Below, one piece after another: positions 51,695 to 59,999 of a DNA stretch of 64,000 nt (positions are counted from its first letter, which is position 1; each line of letters begins with the position of its first letter). The position numbers and the translations under genes are program-made. The notes beneath the pieces were generated by a model, which searched no databases, was not told the origin of the DNA, and saw only the letters and a program-made list of their open reading frames with translations. The DNA is from Clostridia bacterium (GTDB taxonomy: Bacteria; Bacillota; Clostridia; UMGS1883): contig JAFUOO010000011.1 in the NCBI GenBank assembly GCA_017472685.1, positions 124,001 through 188,000 of the forward strand. Direction: 5' to 3'.

Positions 51695-51755
51695 ATAATT
51701 GTGCGTTTGCACTTGTGTGTTAATACTATGAAAAATGGATATAGGGAGAATGCGG

Positions 51756-52709
51756 ATGTTTGGAGCGAACGAAAAATATATTGTTAGGCTGATGTTAAAA
51801 AATAGAATTCATGAATCAGAGGGGCAAGCGTACGAAAATCTTTTTACTATTATTATGCAGAAATCCAACCCTAATTTTGAACAAGTAAAACCTTATGGCA
51901 ATATTGGAGATTGGAAAAATGACGGATTTGATAAAACTTCGGGTACCTATTACCAAGTGTATGCACCTGAAGATATCACTAAAGCAAACACTGTTGATAA
52001 TGCAATTAAAAAATTAGAAAACGATTTTAAAGGAATATATGATCACTGGAATTCTATTTGTCCAATAAGAAAGTACTATTATGTAATCAATGATAAATAT
52101 AGAAATCTTCCTCCTCAAATTCACAATGCAATTTTAAACTTGGGAAAAAAATATCCAGAGATTGAGTTTAATCTCTTTAAGGCAAAGGACTTAGAAGATT
52201 GTTTTATGAGTTTGAATGATGACGAGATGGTTAGTGTGGTTGGATGTGTGGCAACGCCTCATATTCAATTGGATTACTCAGCATTGACAGACGTCATTTC
52301 ACACTTGATGGAGTTAAGAGGAGACTACATGGACTATGAGCGCCTTTTTGTTCCTGACTTTGAAGAGAAAATTCGATTTAATAACTTAAGTCAACGTATC
52401 TCGGCACTATTGATCGGGGCAACTTATCAGGTTGCAAGTCTTGAAAATTATTTTAAAAATAATAGCGAATATGCAAAAGCTGATATTCAACAAAGAATTT
52501 CGCATGCTTACATTGACGCGGTAAATTCAGTGGAGAAAGCTGAGGAAAATTATGGAGACCAGGTTTTTATAAAACTAATTGATAAAATATATCCAAACGG
52601 AACTCCCGGAATAAAAAATGCGGTGTTGGTACTAATGGCGTATTTTTTTGAAACATGTGATATTTTTGAAAAACCAGAAGAGGAGATGGGAAATGATGAT
52701 CCTTCCTAA
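51756..52709 (+). CDS. ABC-three-component system protein with predicted restriction-nuclease-like N-terminus
   Basis: A 317-residue protein. The N-terminal 150 residues look like a PD-(D/E)xK-type fold: Glu27 in GQAYENLF, GDWKNDGF (51-58) and YYQVYAPE (65-72), with Gln in the usual catalytic Glu/Asp position as in some members. The C-terminal half is helical and is probably the binding region for the ATPase partner. Start 51756 has GGGAGA seven bases upstream; earlier in-frame ATGs at 51735 and 51750 do not. It precedes a small middle component and a DUF2326-type ATPase, the layout of ABC-3C conflict systems described by comparative genomics. The nuclease role is inferred. Confidence 0.65.
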   Translation: MFGANEKYIVRLMLKNRIHESEGQAYENLFTIIMQKSNPNFEQVKPYGNIGDWKNDGFDKTSGTYYQVYAPEDITKANTVDNAIKKLENDFKGIYDHWNSICPIRKYYYVINDKYRNLPPQIHNAILNLGKKYPEIEFNLFKAKDLEDCFMSLNDDEMVSVVGCVATPHIQLDYSALTDVISHLMELRGDYMDYERLFVPDFEEKIRFNNLSQRISALLIGATYQVASLENYFKNNSEYAKADIQQRISHAYIDAVNSVEKAEENYGDQVFIKLIDKIYPNGTPGIKNAVLVLMAYFFETCDIFEKPEEEMGNDDPS

Positions 52710-52959
52710 GAAACATTTATATTTGGAAGAATCTCTTTTTGGATTTGGAGCATATTTATTAAAACATATTCAGATGAAAATCAGTGTGGATAAGTTATGG
52801 AAGATATACATATCTGAATATAAAAGCAATATATATCAAATAAAATTTAATTTTGATCAATATATTATTGCAATAGATTACCTATTTGCAATCGGGGCAA
52901 TAGAAATGAATGAAAAGGGGGAAATATATTTTGCAGTTAATCAAGTTAATAGCAGATAA
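52693..52959 (+). CDS. Small middle component of the ABC-three-component-like system
   Basis: An 88-residue protein, LYLEESLFGFGAYLLKHIQM followed by a winged-helix-like segment IYISEYKSNIYQIKFNFDQY. It overlaps the upstream gene by 17 bases and the ATPase frame by up to 50, indicating tight translational coupling. The double ATG at 52693/52696 follows GAGGAGATGGGAA. In the ABC-3C family the equivalent protein bridges effector and ATPase; that role is inferred from position and size. Confidence 0.7.
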   Translation: MMILPKKHLYLEESLFGFGAYLLKHIQMKISVDKLWKIYISEYKSNIYQIKFNFDQYIIAIDYLFAIGAIEMNEKGEIYFAVNQVNSR

Positions 52960-54661
52960 AGATACATTTCATCCTGTTTGTTTTAAAGAGGGCATTAACA
53001 TAATCGTGGGAAAGAGGAGTAACCCAAATGTGAAAAATGATAGGAAAACATTTAATGGTGTTGGGAAGTCGTTAGTTATTCATTTGATACATTTTTGTCT
53101 ATGTTCTAATAAAATTGACGCATTAAACAAATCTTTGCCAGACTGGAATTTTACGCTTTTCTTTTCATGTGAAGGGGTTGAACATTATATATCTAGGAAC
53201 ACTAGTGAACAGGGAATAGTTATTTTAGATGGTCAAGAATACAAGTTAAATGGAGCTCGTGAAATTTTACTTGATATGGTTATTCCCGACAAAGAAGTTA
53301 AGAAATATATTAATTTTCAACCGCTCTTGTCTAAGTTTATAAGACGATTTAGACAAGCGTATATAAGATATGATGATTCTAATTACCATCCAGATATGTA
53401 TATGAATTTATTATATAATGGGTTGCTATTAGGATTAGATGTGGATTTGATTACCAAGAAGAAAGAACTGAGAGAAGAACAAGATAAACTGAAAAAGACA
53501 GAAAGAACGATTAAGAGTGATAAGATGTTTAAGCAGTATTATCTTGGAAATGAAGATGCTCAAATGGATATGGACGTTCTTGAATTTGAAATAGAAAAAT
53601 TGGAAAAGGAATTGGCTGAATTCAAGATTTCCAACAACTACCATGAAATAGAAGAAAGAGCAAATATGGTTAGTTACGAAAAAAAGGAGGTTGAAAATAA
53701 ATTAGTTGTTGTAGAAAATAATATTAAGAATATTAAAGCGGCATTGGAAATCCAAGCGGACTCTTCAATGGAAAATGTTGTAAGGATGTATAAGGAAGCG
53801 TCTGTAGAGATCGCGGAAATGTTAAGAAAAACTTTAGAGGAAGTAGAGAACTTCCATAGAAAGTTATTGCAGACCAGAAATGCAAGACTGAAAGAGGAAC
53901 TTAGAAAAAACGAGGAAGAATTAAAAAAACTTACTTTGAAAATTGAAGAGTTGGGTGAAGAAATGGACAGGTTGCTCCGTTATTTAAATACTCATGGGGC
54001 ACTCGAAGAATATACTTCCTTAAATAAACAACTGGCTGATTACCAAGTGCAACTTAATCACATAAAAGAGTATCAAGAATTAATAAAAGCTTTTCAAAAA
54101 AAACAAACAGAAATTAAAAATCAACTGATAGCTGAGGATCAGTATACATTGTCTTACCTTGAGGATTCTGAGAGCGTTCTTAAAGGATTAAGGAAAAAAT
54201 ATGTCGAAATGACAAAGGAATTCTATCCGAACAAAAAAAGTGGACTTTCAATCGAGAATAATGCAAGAGAGAATCAGTTGCGGTTTAATATTGAGGCTAG
54301 AATAGAAGATGACTCGTCTGATGGTGTGAATGAAGTTAAGATTTTTTGCTTTGATATGTTAATGCTTCTGCAAAAAACAAGCAATATACGCTTTGCCTTT
54401 CATGACAGCAGGCTTCTTGCTAATATGGATCCTAGACAAAGGACTATACTCTATAGATTGGCGTTTGATATTTGTAGTGCGAACGGATTTCAATACATAA
54501 CATCTATTAATGACGATGCATTGGAAAGCATAAAGAATATTATGGATAGCGATGAAGAGTATGTCTCTATAATGGAGGATGGAATTATATTAACGCTTAA
54601 TGATGACTCGGAAGAGAGCAAGTTGCTAGGAATACAAGTTGACATGGATCTGGAAGGATAA
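52910..54661 (+). CDS. DUF2326-type SMC/ABC-like ATPase of the ABC-three-component-like system
   Basis: A 583-residue protein. The Walker A is FNGVGKSLVIHLI (residues 48-60), preceded by INIIVGKRSNPN. A long coiled coil spans about 185-400 (KKELREEQDKLKK, LRKNEEELKKLTLKIEELGEE). The C-terminal head has FCFDMLMLL, RFAFHDSRLLANMDPRQRT and YITSIND, the DUF2326 pattern. It acts as the sensor/motor in predicted conflict systems. The ATG at 52910 is inside the previous gene; TTG at 52931 with AAGGGGGAAA upstream is an alternative start. Confidence 0.78.
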   Translation: MKRGKYILQLIKLIADKDTFHPVCFKEGINIIVGKRSNPNVKNDRKTFNGVGKSLVIHLIHFCLCSNKIDALNKSLPDWNFTLFFSCEGVEHYISRNTSEQGIVILDGQEYKLNGAREILLDMVIPDKEVKKYINFQPLLSKFIRRFRQAYIRYDDSNYHPDMYMNLLYNGLLLGLDVDLITKKKELREEQDKLKKTERTIKSDKMFKQYYLGNEDAQMDMDVLEFEIEKLEKELAEFKISNNYHEIEERANMVSYEKKEVENKLVVVENNIKNIKAALEIQADSSMENVVRMYKEASVEIAEMLRKTLEEVENFHRKLLQTRNARLKEELRKNEEELKKLTLKIEELGEEMDRLLRYLNTHGALEEYTSLNKQLADYQVQLNHIKEYQELIKAFQKKQTEIKNQLIAEDQYTLSYLEDSESVLKGLRKKYVEMTKEFYPNKKSGLSIENNARENQLRFNIEARIEDDSSDGVNEVKIFCFDMLMLLQKTSNIRFAFHDSRLLANMDPRQRTILYRLAFDICSANGFQYITSINDDALESIKNIMDSDEEYVSIMEDGIILTLNDDSEESKLLGIQVDMDLEG

Positions 54662-54687
54662 AAATATATATCTTAAGTATTAGGTTT

Positions 54688-54713
54688 AAGCATCTCTTTT
54701 GAGATGCTTTTTT
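54688..54713 (+). terminator. Terminator of the ABC-three-component-like operon
   Basis: AAGCATCTC / GAGATGCTT stem around TTTT, then TTTT. Confidence 0.9.
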
Positions 54714-54832
54714 AAAACAATTTATAAAGAAGGCAAAGTTTTAATAAAATTCTGTGCGCGGGAGTTTTATGGGACAGGTAAAAATTATACTGTAGGTGTA
54801 AACTGAAAATGTTGTGAAAGAGGGCTATTTTG

Positions 54833-55582
54833 ATGTTGAAAATATCGGAAATAAAAGAATGTTTGGCGCCGGCGGTGGAGATGTTTAAAACGGTATATCC
54901 TATGGTTGAGGTGCCGGAAATTATGGCCTGCTCGCCGGAAAGAGCAGAAAAAGTGAGAGAACAGGCTGTGCAAGAATGTGGTGCTGTGAATGAAAAATAT
55001 AATGACAGCCTTGCGGCGGAAGTTATCTGGGGACCTATGGGGACGAAGATACTCTTTTATCAATCAAAGGCCATCGACAAAGATGATGTCTATCACAATG
55101 TATGGCATGAACTTGGACATGTAATGTTTGGGAGAAATACAAAGTATGGAATTGAGATTGAAGAAAATTCACCGATATTTCTTGGCTATAATTTGCTGAG
55201 TGAGTTTATGGCAGAATACATTGCCTATACAGTGAACGAGTTTAAACCGTTGTGGTATAATGAAGATATTAATGATAGGCTGATCCGAGCGTTATATGAT
55301 GGTAAAAAGATTATACAACCTTATAGCCTTAGTATGTATCTGGCAATGGCTATGGGTAATCACGATATTACAAAAGATGAGCTTTCGCAGGGAGGCTCGT
55401 ATACGTCCGAAGATGTATGGGAAAGCATATTGTGTATACGTAGAGTGATTTCTAAGCAGGTTGCAAAGGAAAATTTCTGGGAACCTGATATAGCTTTTAT
55501 AGAGGAAATAGGCGACTTGTATATGGAACTAATGTATACTTTGATATGGGAGAAGCGTATGAAAGGTGGGAAAATAGGCTAA
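54833..55582 (+). CDS. HExxH metallopeptidase of unknown family, first of tandem pair
   Basis: A 249-residue protein without signal peptide. Zinc motif WHELGH places HExxH at residues 92-96; a second conserved patch LLSEFMAEYIAYTVNEF has Glu124 as likely third ligand (gluzincin pattern). The layout recalls ImmA/IrrE-like intracellular proteases but lacks their usual sequence. The start is ATG at 54833 after GAGGGCTATTTT. The next gene is a paralogue with identical motif positions. Substrate unknown; its location between a conflict system and a methyltransferase locus suggests a role in signalling or defence. Confidence 0.7.
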   Translation: MLKISEIKECLAPAVEMFKTVYPMVEVPEIMACSPERAEKVREQAVQECGAVNEKYNDSLAAEVIWGPMGTKILFYQSKAIDKDDVYHNVWHELGHVMFGRNTKYGIEIEENSPIFLGYNLLSEFMAEYIAYTVNEFKPLWYNEDINDRLIRALYDGKKIIQPYSLSMYLAMAMGNHDITKDELSQGGSYTSEDVWESILCIRRVISKQVAKENFWEPDIAFIEEIGDLYMELMYTLIWEKRMKGGKIG

Positions 55583-55757
55583 AAATATGCACAATATTTA
55601 ATCTCCGGCAGCCTTTTTGATGTTTTTTATTATGGTAAAAACCAGAGTATCAAAAGGGTGAATTTGACCCGTAGTCAAGAAACTTGACTGTGGGTCTGTG
55701 GTGCTGCTCATAATTTCATAGTAAAATATAGTTAACAAATATATAGGAGGATATGTT

Positions 55758-56498
55758 ATGTTGAACTGTAGTGTAATAGAGGCTTGTATCCCTATTGAAG
55801 TTGAGAAATTTAAAAAGAAGTTTCCGAACTCATATGTGCCACAGATTGTTGTGTGCCCACAGGAGGGACGTGCACAGTTTAGAAAGAAAGTTTATGACGA
55901 ATGTGGTGCAAAAAAGACCAAAGACATTGCTTCAACCGCAGGAGAGGTAATTGCCGGGACTAAAGGTATTCAGATTATTATTTATCAAAGGGCTATGATT
56001 AATGCGGAGGTTGTTCAGCGTACGGTATGGCATGAATTGGGGCATGTCAAAGTTGGGATTCCGGAAAAATATGGAATTGACGACAGTGAAGAGTCTTTTA
56101 CGACTAACGGATATAAAATCGTGAGCGAATTTCTGGCGGATTATATAGCCTATGTGGTAAATGACGGGAATGCATTTTCTTATCTTGATAAGCCGCAGGT
56201 GTATATGACAGAAGCTTTTGACAAAAGCACCGGAGATTATGTGTACAAGGATTCATTAGTAAAGGCTATGGCTATGATTATAGGCATTAAAGATGTTGAC
56301 CAGGAAACCGTTCTGAAAGAGGCTTTTGGAGTGCCTTCATTTGTGGTGTATCTTTTGGATACATTGCGCAAACAAACTGAGAAACCTGAATTTTGGGAAT
56401 TGGACATTGAATTCTTTATGGAAATCGGTAATTTATACATAGAACTTCGTGATAGCGCAGTCAGACAGAGTAGGTTGAGAGGAATACTGGGGAGATAA
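55758..56498 (+). CDS. HExxH metallopeptidase of unknown family, second of tandem pair
   Basis: A 246-residue paralogue of the preceding protein: WHELGH (HExxH at 92-96) and IVSEFLADYIAYVVND (Glu124) fall at exactly the same residues, and both share CP/SPE..A...R..V..ECGA near residue 50. TAGGAGGATATGTT precedes the ATG. A 175-base gap with an interrupted hairpin GACCC..AGTCAAG/CTTGACT..GGGTC (near 55668-55698) separates the pair, so each may be expressed on its own. Confidence 0.7.
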   Translation: MLNCSVIEACIPIEVEKFKKKFPNSYVPQIVVCPQEGRAQFRKKVYDECGAKKTKDIASTAGEVIAGTKGIQIIIYQRAMINAEVVQRTVWHELGHVKVGIPEKYGIDDSEESFTTNGYKIVSEFLADYIAYVVNDGNAFSYLDKPQVYMTEAFDKSTGDYVYKDSLVKAMAMIIGIKDVDQETVLKEAFGVPSFVVYLLDTLRKQTEKPEFWELDIEFFMEIGNLYIELRDSAVRQSRLRGILGR

Positions 56499-56607
56499 TA
56501 GTCGTAGGAATTTATCTGAGCGGTAATGCTGTAGAAGGTTCAAAACAAAAAAGTAAGATAGACTTAATCTATATAAATAAATCTACATATTAACCTCCTT
56601 AGAGGGT

Positions 56608-56663
56608 TTGACAAATGTTTTCTTTTGTGCTAAAATGTATGTAAATAAATTTATTTACATACA
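56608..56663 (+). promoter_or_regulatory. Promoter and perfect 28-bp palindromic operator of the XRE-methyltransferase unit
   Basis: TTGACA (56608-56613), 17 bases, TAAAAT (56631-56636). Starting at the last base of the -10, TGTATGTAAATAAA is followed directly by its exact complement TTTATTTACATACA (56636-56663), covering the transcription start. Binding of a dimeric or tetrameric regulator there would block transcription; the XRE protein encoded 15 bases downstream is the obvious candidate. Confidence 0.85.
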
Positions 56664-56677
56664 AAAGAGGTGCGATA

Positions 56678-57061
56678 ATGACTGCAACTTCGTTCGGCGC
56701 ATATCTACGAGAGCTACGAAACTCTCGTTCACCGAGTATGACACAAGAAGAATTGGCTAATGCAATAGGAAGAAGTAAAATGACGATAAGTCAATTCGAA
56801 AAAGAAAAGAACGCCCCTCCTCAAGGAGAGTTGTTGAATAAAATAATTGTAGCTTTAAAGGCAACTGATGATGAAGAAAACACTCTTCGTTTTCTTGCTG
56901 CCGAATATCGAAAGAAGGTTCCAGGAGATATTGAGGAGTACTTTTTTAACAATCCGTGTGTATGTAAAGCTATACGAGCTGCCAAAAATGCGAATCTCAG
57001 TAATTCGGATTGGGAAAAGGTTATTCTGTTAATATGTGACTGTAGTCGAAATTTGAGCTGA
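56678..57061 (+). CDS. XRE-family regulator, controller-protein-like
   Basis: A 127-residue protein with an N-terminal XRE helix-turn-helix (MTQEELANAIGRSKMTISQFEKEKNAPP, residues 21-48) and an acidic helical C-terminus with two late cysteines. It sits 31 bases before the DNA methyltransferase gene and behind a 28-bp palindrome covering its own promoter. This mirrors the controller (C) proteins of restriction-modification systems, which time expression of modification and restriction, although typical C proteins are only about 80-100 residues. Confidence 0.78.
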   Translation: MTATSFGAYLRELRNSRSPSMTQEELANAIGRSKMTISQFEKEKNAPPQGELLNKIIVALKATDDEENTLRFLAAEYRKKVPGDIEEYFFNNPCVCKAIRAAKNANLSNSDWEKVILLICDCSRNLS

Positions 57062-57092
57062 TTTAAAAAGAAACATTGGAGTGTAATTATAA

Positions 57093-59615
57093 ATGACAAA
57101 AAACGAATTGACATATATATCATTATTTAGCTGTGCGGGTATCGGGTGCCTAGGTTTTACAAAAGCCGGATTTAAATGTATTGCAACAAATGAGCTAATC
57201 TCGCGTAGACTAGAAATACAAAAATACAATAATAAATGTGAACGAGAAGAAGGTTATATTCAAGGGGATATAACTTTGCCAGAAACAAAAGAATTGATAT
57301 TCAAGGAAATTGAATGGTGGAAAGAAAATCGAAAAATTGATAGCGTGGATGTTGTTGTAGCTACGCCCCCATGCCAAGGAATGTCGATTTTCAACCATAA
57401 GAAAAAAGATTCTGATATAGTACGCAATTCATTGGTTATAGAATCTCTTACTTTGGTAAAAGAAATACAGCCAAAGTTTTTTGTGTTCGAAAATGTCCCA
57501 GCATTTATGGATACAGTTTGTTTGATCAATGATGATGAGAGGTGTAGTATACGTGAAGCGCATAATCGTGTATTAGGAGAAGATTATGTATTTTACGCCG
57601 ACACGATTAATTTTAAATTATATGGTTCTAATTCAAGCAGAACGAGAACATTAGTTATTGGTGTTCGCAAAAATATCGCGCAACACATATCTCCTGTAGA
57701 ATTGTTTCCTGATCGAACGAGCGAACCTACATTACGCGAAATCATAGGTATGTTGCCCTCCTTGAAAACTATGGGAGAAATATCTACATCAGATATATAC
57801 CATGCATTTCGTTCTTATCCAGAGTATATGAGACCCTGGATTTGTGATTTGCTTGAGGGACAATCCGCTTTTGAAAACGAAGATAAGATGAAGAGGCCTT
57901 ATAAGATTGATAAAAACGGAAATATTGTTGAAAATGCTAATAAGACAGGCGATAAATACAAGCGTCAAGTTTGGGACAAGGTAGCAATGTCTGTTCACAC
58001 TCGAAATGATCAATTAGCAAGCCAAAACACAATACATCCCTCAGATGATCGCGTGTTTAGTATTAGGGAATTAATGCGTATGATGACTATACCAGATGAT
58101 TTTGCATGGTCTGCTACGCCCTATGCCGTACTAAACGCGATGACTTTAGAAGAGAAAAAGAGATTTTTGAAGAAAGAAGAAACAAATATTAGACAATGTA
58201 TAGGAGAGGCTGTTCCTACCGAAATCTTCCGAAAGATTGCTGAAAAATTATCATCGTTTCTAAAAGAAAAACATTATCTGGATGCATACATTCGAAGAAT
58301 AATCGAAAAACATTCGTTGAATGTTTTTGAAAACTTAATGGAATATATTGATAATAATGGCTTACGAACAAACGGAACTGAAGTTTCGGCATCAACACTT
58401 TCAAGAATTGCAGAGCTTGCCAATAATGCTCGCATTGAAAACGCTGCATATTATACCGGTAAAGATACGCTGACAGAAATATTCCAACATTTACCGATTA
58501 TTGAAAAAGAGACAGTTCATATACTTGAACCTGCTGTTGGAGCAGGCAATTTCATTCCTTTCTTGATACAAAAATACTCATATGCACAGGAGTTGGTTAT
58601 AGATGTCCTGGACATCGACGCGCCTGCTTTAGAGATCTGTAAAAAACTAATGTCGCTATATAATGTGCCTAAGAACGTAACGATTAATTATATCTGTGCA
58701 GACTATATTACTTATGACTTTAAAGATGTGCAATACGATCTTATCATTGGGAACCCACCGTATTTAAAGCTTTCTTCGAAGAATAAATTACTTGAAACTT
58801 ACCGTTCGGCTACTGGTAATGCAGAAGCAAATAATCTTGCGGCATTTTTTGTTGAGAAAAGTCTAACAATGGCAGACAAAGTGGCATTTGTTTTGCCGAA
58901 AAACTTTTTGTGCAATACAGAATACAAAATCACTCGAGAAAAATTGTGTAAAAAAAGCATTAGCACAATTGAAGATTTCGGTGAATATGGTTTTCGCGGT
59001 GTGCATATTGAAACACTTTTCATAATTATAAATACAAAGAAAAAACCAGGAAGTACATTTGTTAAATCGTTGCCTAAGGGTATTGCATTACAACAAAAAC
59101 AGCGGTATATAACAGATGGATCTTTGCCAAACTGGATAATATACAGAAATGAATTGTTTGATGATGTTTTATCGCGGAAAACATTTGATGTCTTTAATGT
59201 TTTCCGCGATAGGCAAATTACCAAGAGTTCCGCATTGCCGGGCGAAGGGATTTGGGTGATAAAATCAAGAAACATTCCTCGTGACGGAACTAGGCTGGAA
59301 CATTGCGGAGATTACGATATGTATGTTAATACTGAAACAATTGATTCTCTGGAAGTATATAAGTATTTGCATCGTACAGATGTCTTTTTGGTGCCAAACA
59401 TGACTTACTATCCGAGGATGATAAGGAAACCAGATGGTGTTGTCACAAATGGTTCGATTGCAATCTTTGAGCTGAAAGAAGGATATGAGATTGGAGATGA
59501 AGGTATAGCATATATCGCAAGCGATGAGTTTGAACAGTTCTATAGAATTGCGCGAAATCATGCAACACGATCGCTAAATATTGATAATGTTTCGATATAT
59601 TATTTTTGTATATAG
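57093..59615 (+). CDS. Fused DNA methyltransferase: cytosine-C5 domain plus adenine-N6 domain
   Basis: An 840-residue protein. Residues 1-395 are a C5-methyltransferase: motif I LFSCAGIGCLGF (11-22), catalytic PPCQGMS (92-98, Cys94), ENV (133-135), SSRTRTLVIG (181-190) and a motif X-like GEAVPTEIFRKIAEKL (371-386). Residues 430-840 are an N6-adenine methyltransferase of the gamma/TaqI-Eco57I type: AAYYTGK (451-457), EPAVGAGNFI (479-488), NPPYLKL (554-560), then a target-recognition-like C-terminus. Both catalytic sets look intact, so it may modify two different bases in one site. No separate restriction endonuclease is adjacent; GHKL ATPases follow. Confidence 0.88.
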   Translation: MTKNELTYISLFSCAGIGCLGFTKAGFKCIATNELISRRLEIQKYNNKCEREEGYIQGDITLPETKELIFKEIEWWKENRKIDSVDVVVATPPCQGMSIFNHKKKDSDIVRNSLVIESLTLVKEIQPKFFVFENVPAFMDTVCLINDDERCSIREAHNRVLGEDYVFYADTINFKLYGSNSSRTRTLVIGVRKNIAQHISPVELFPDRTSEPTLREIIGMLPSLKTMGEISTSDIYHAFRSYPEYMRPWICDLLEGQSAFENEDKMKRPYKIDKNGNIVENANKTGDKYKRQVWDKVAMSVHTRNDQLASQNTIHPSDDRVFSIRELMRMMTIPDDFAWSATPYAVLNAMTLEEKKRFLKKEETNIRQCIGEAVPTEIFRKIAEKLSSFLKEKHYLDAYIRRIIEKHSLNVFENLMEYIDNNGLRTNGTEVSASTLSRIAELANNARIENAAYYTGKDTLTEIFQHLPIIEKETVHILEPAVGAGNFIPFLIQKYSYAQELVIDVLDIDAPALEICKKLMSLYNVPKNVTINYICADYITYDFKDVQYDLIIGNPPYLKLSSKNKLLETYRSATGNAEANNLAAFFVEKSLTMADKVAFVLPKNFLCNTEYKITREKLCKKSISTIEDFGEYGFRGVHIETLFIIINTKKKPGSTFVKSLPKGIALQQKQRYITDGSLPNWIIYRNELFDDVLSRKTFDVFNVFRDRQITKSSALPGEGIWVIKSRNIPRDGTRLEHCGDYDMYVNTETIDSLEVYKYLHRTDVFLVPNMTYYPRMIRKPDGVVTNGSIAIFELKEGYEIGDEGIAYIASDEFEQFYRIARNHATRSLNIDNVSIYYFCI

Positions 59616-59632
59616 TTAACACAAAAGCTAAA

Positions 59633-59671
59633 TTGACCCTCTCTAGAAAATGGAGAGGGTCAATACATTTT
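59633..59671 (+). terminator. Terminator after the methyltransferase gene
   Basis: TTGACCCTCTC / GAGAGGGTCAA, 11-bp stem, followed by TACATTTTTC. Its right arm overlaps the first bases of the 36-bp palindrome. Confidence 0.75.
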
Positions 59672-59720
59672 TCAAATATTTGAAAAATGTATTGACAAAT
59701 ATTTGAACTGGGTGTAGAAT
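59660..59720 (+). promoter_or_regulatory. 36-bp perfect palindrome overlapping the promoter of the GHKL operon
   Basis: TCAATACATTTTTCAAAT (59660-59677) is followed directly by its exact complement (59678-59695). The promoter TTGACA (59692-59697), 17 bases, TAGAAT (59715-59720) begins inside the palindrome. The central CAAATATTTG recurs inside the spacer (59697-59706), suggesting two regulator sites. Confidence 0.82.
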
Positions 59721-59751
59721 TATATTAGGAATGAATAAGGGGTGAAATATT

Positions 59752-59982
59752 GTGGAAAATAAACGCGATAGGTTTGTGAGAATAGTTGAAGCACGTACTA
59801 ACAAAATACTTGATATGCTTCGCTTACTTGCGAATTGTGCAAACAAATCAAATTATGAATATGACGAAGAAGATATAAAACAAATCTTTTCCGCTATTGA
59901 CAAGGAAGTGAAAGCAACAAAGAATGCTTTTCTTGGATTGGAATCCAAAGAAGAACGTTTCTCTCTTAAAAACAAAGATTGA
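59752..59982 (+). CDS. Small conserved helical protein preceding the GHKL ATPase
   Basis: A 76-residue charged, all-helical protein: RFVRIVEARTNKILDMLRLL, ANKSNYEYDEEDIKQIFSAI, DKEVKATKNAF. I recall similar small proteins (KFVRIAEARTNKI...) in mobile elements of Firmicutes, without a known function. GTG start after AAGGGGTGAAATATT. It ends 17 bases before the GHKL start and shares its promoter, so it may be an accessory subunit or regulator of that ATPase. Confidence 0.7.
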   Translation: MENKRDRFVRIVEARTNKILDMLRLLANCANKSNYEYDEEDIKQIFSAIDKEVKATKNAFLGLESKEERFSLKNKD

Positions 59983-59999
59983 TTTATTGGAGGGTGAGT

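Noticed and set aside
54833..56498. ImmA/IrrE anti-repressor proteases
   Set aside because: HExxH is present, but overall length, the spacing to the third ligand and surrounding sequence do not match ImmA as I know it; kept as unknown metallopeptidases.
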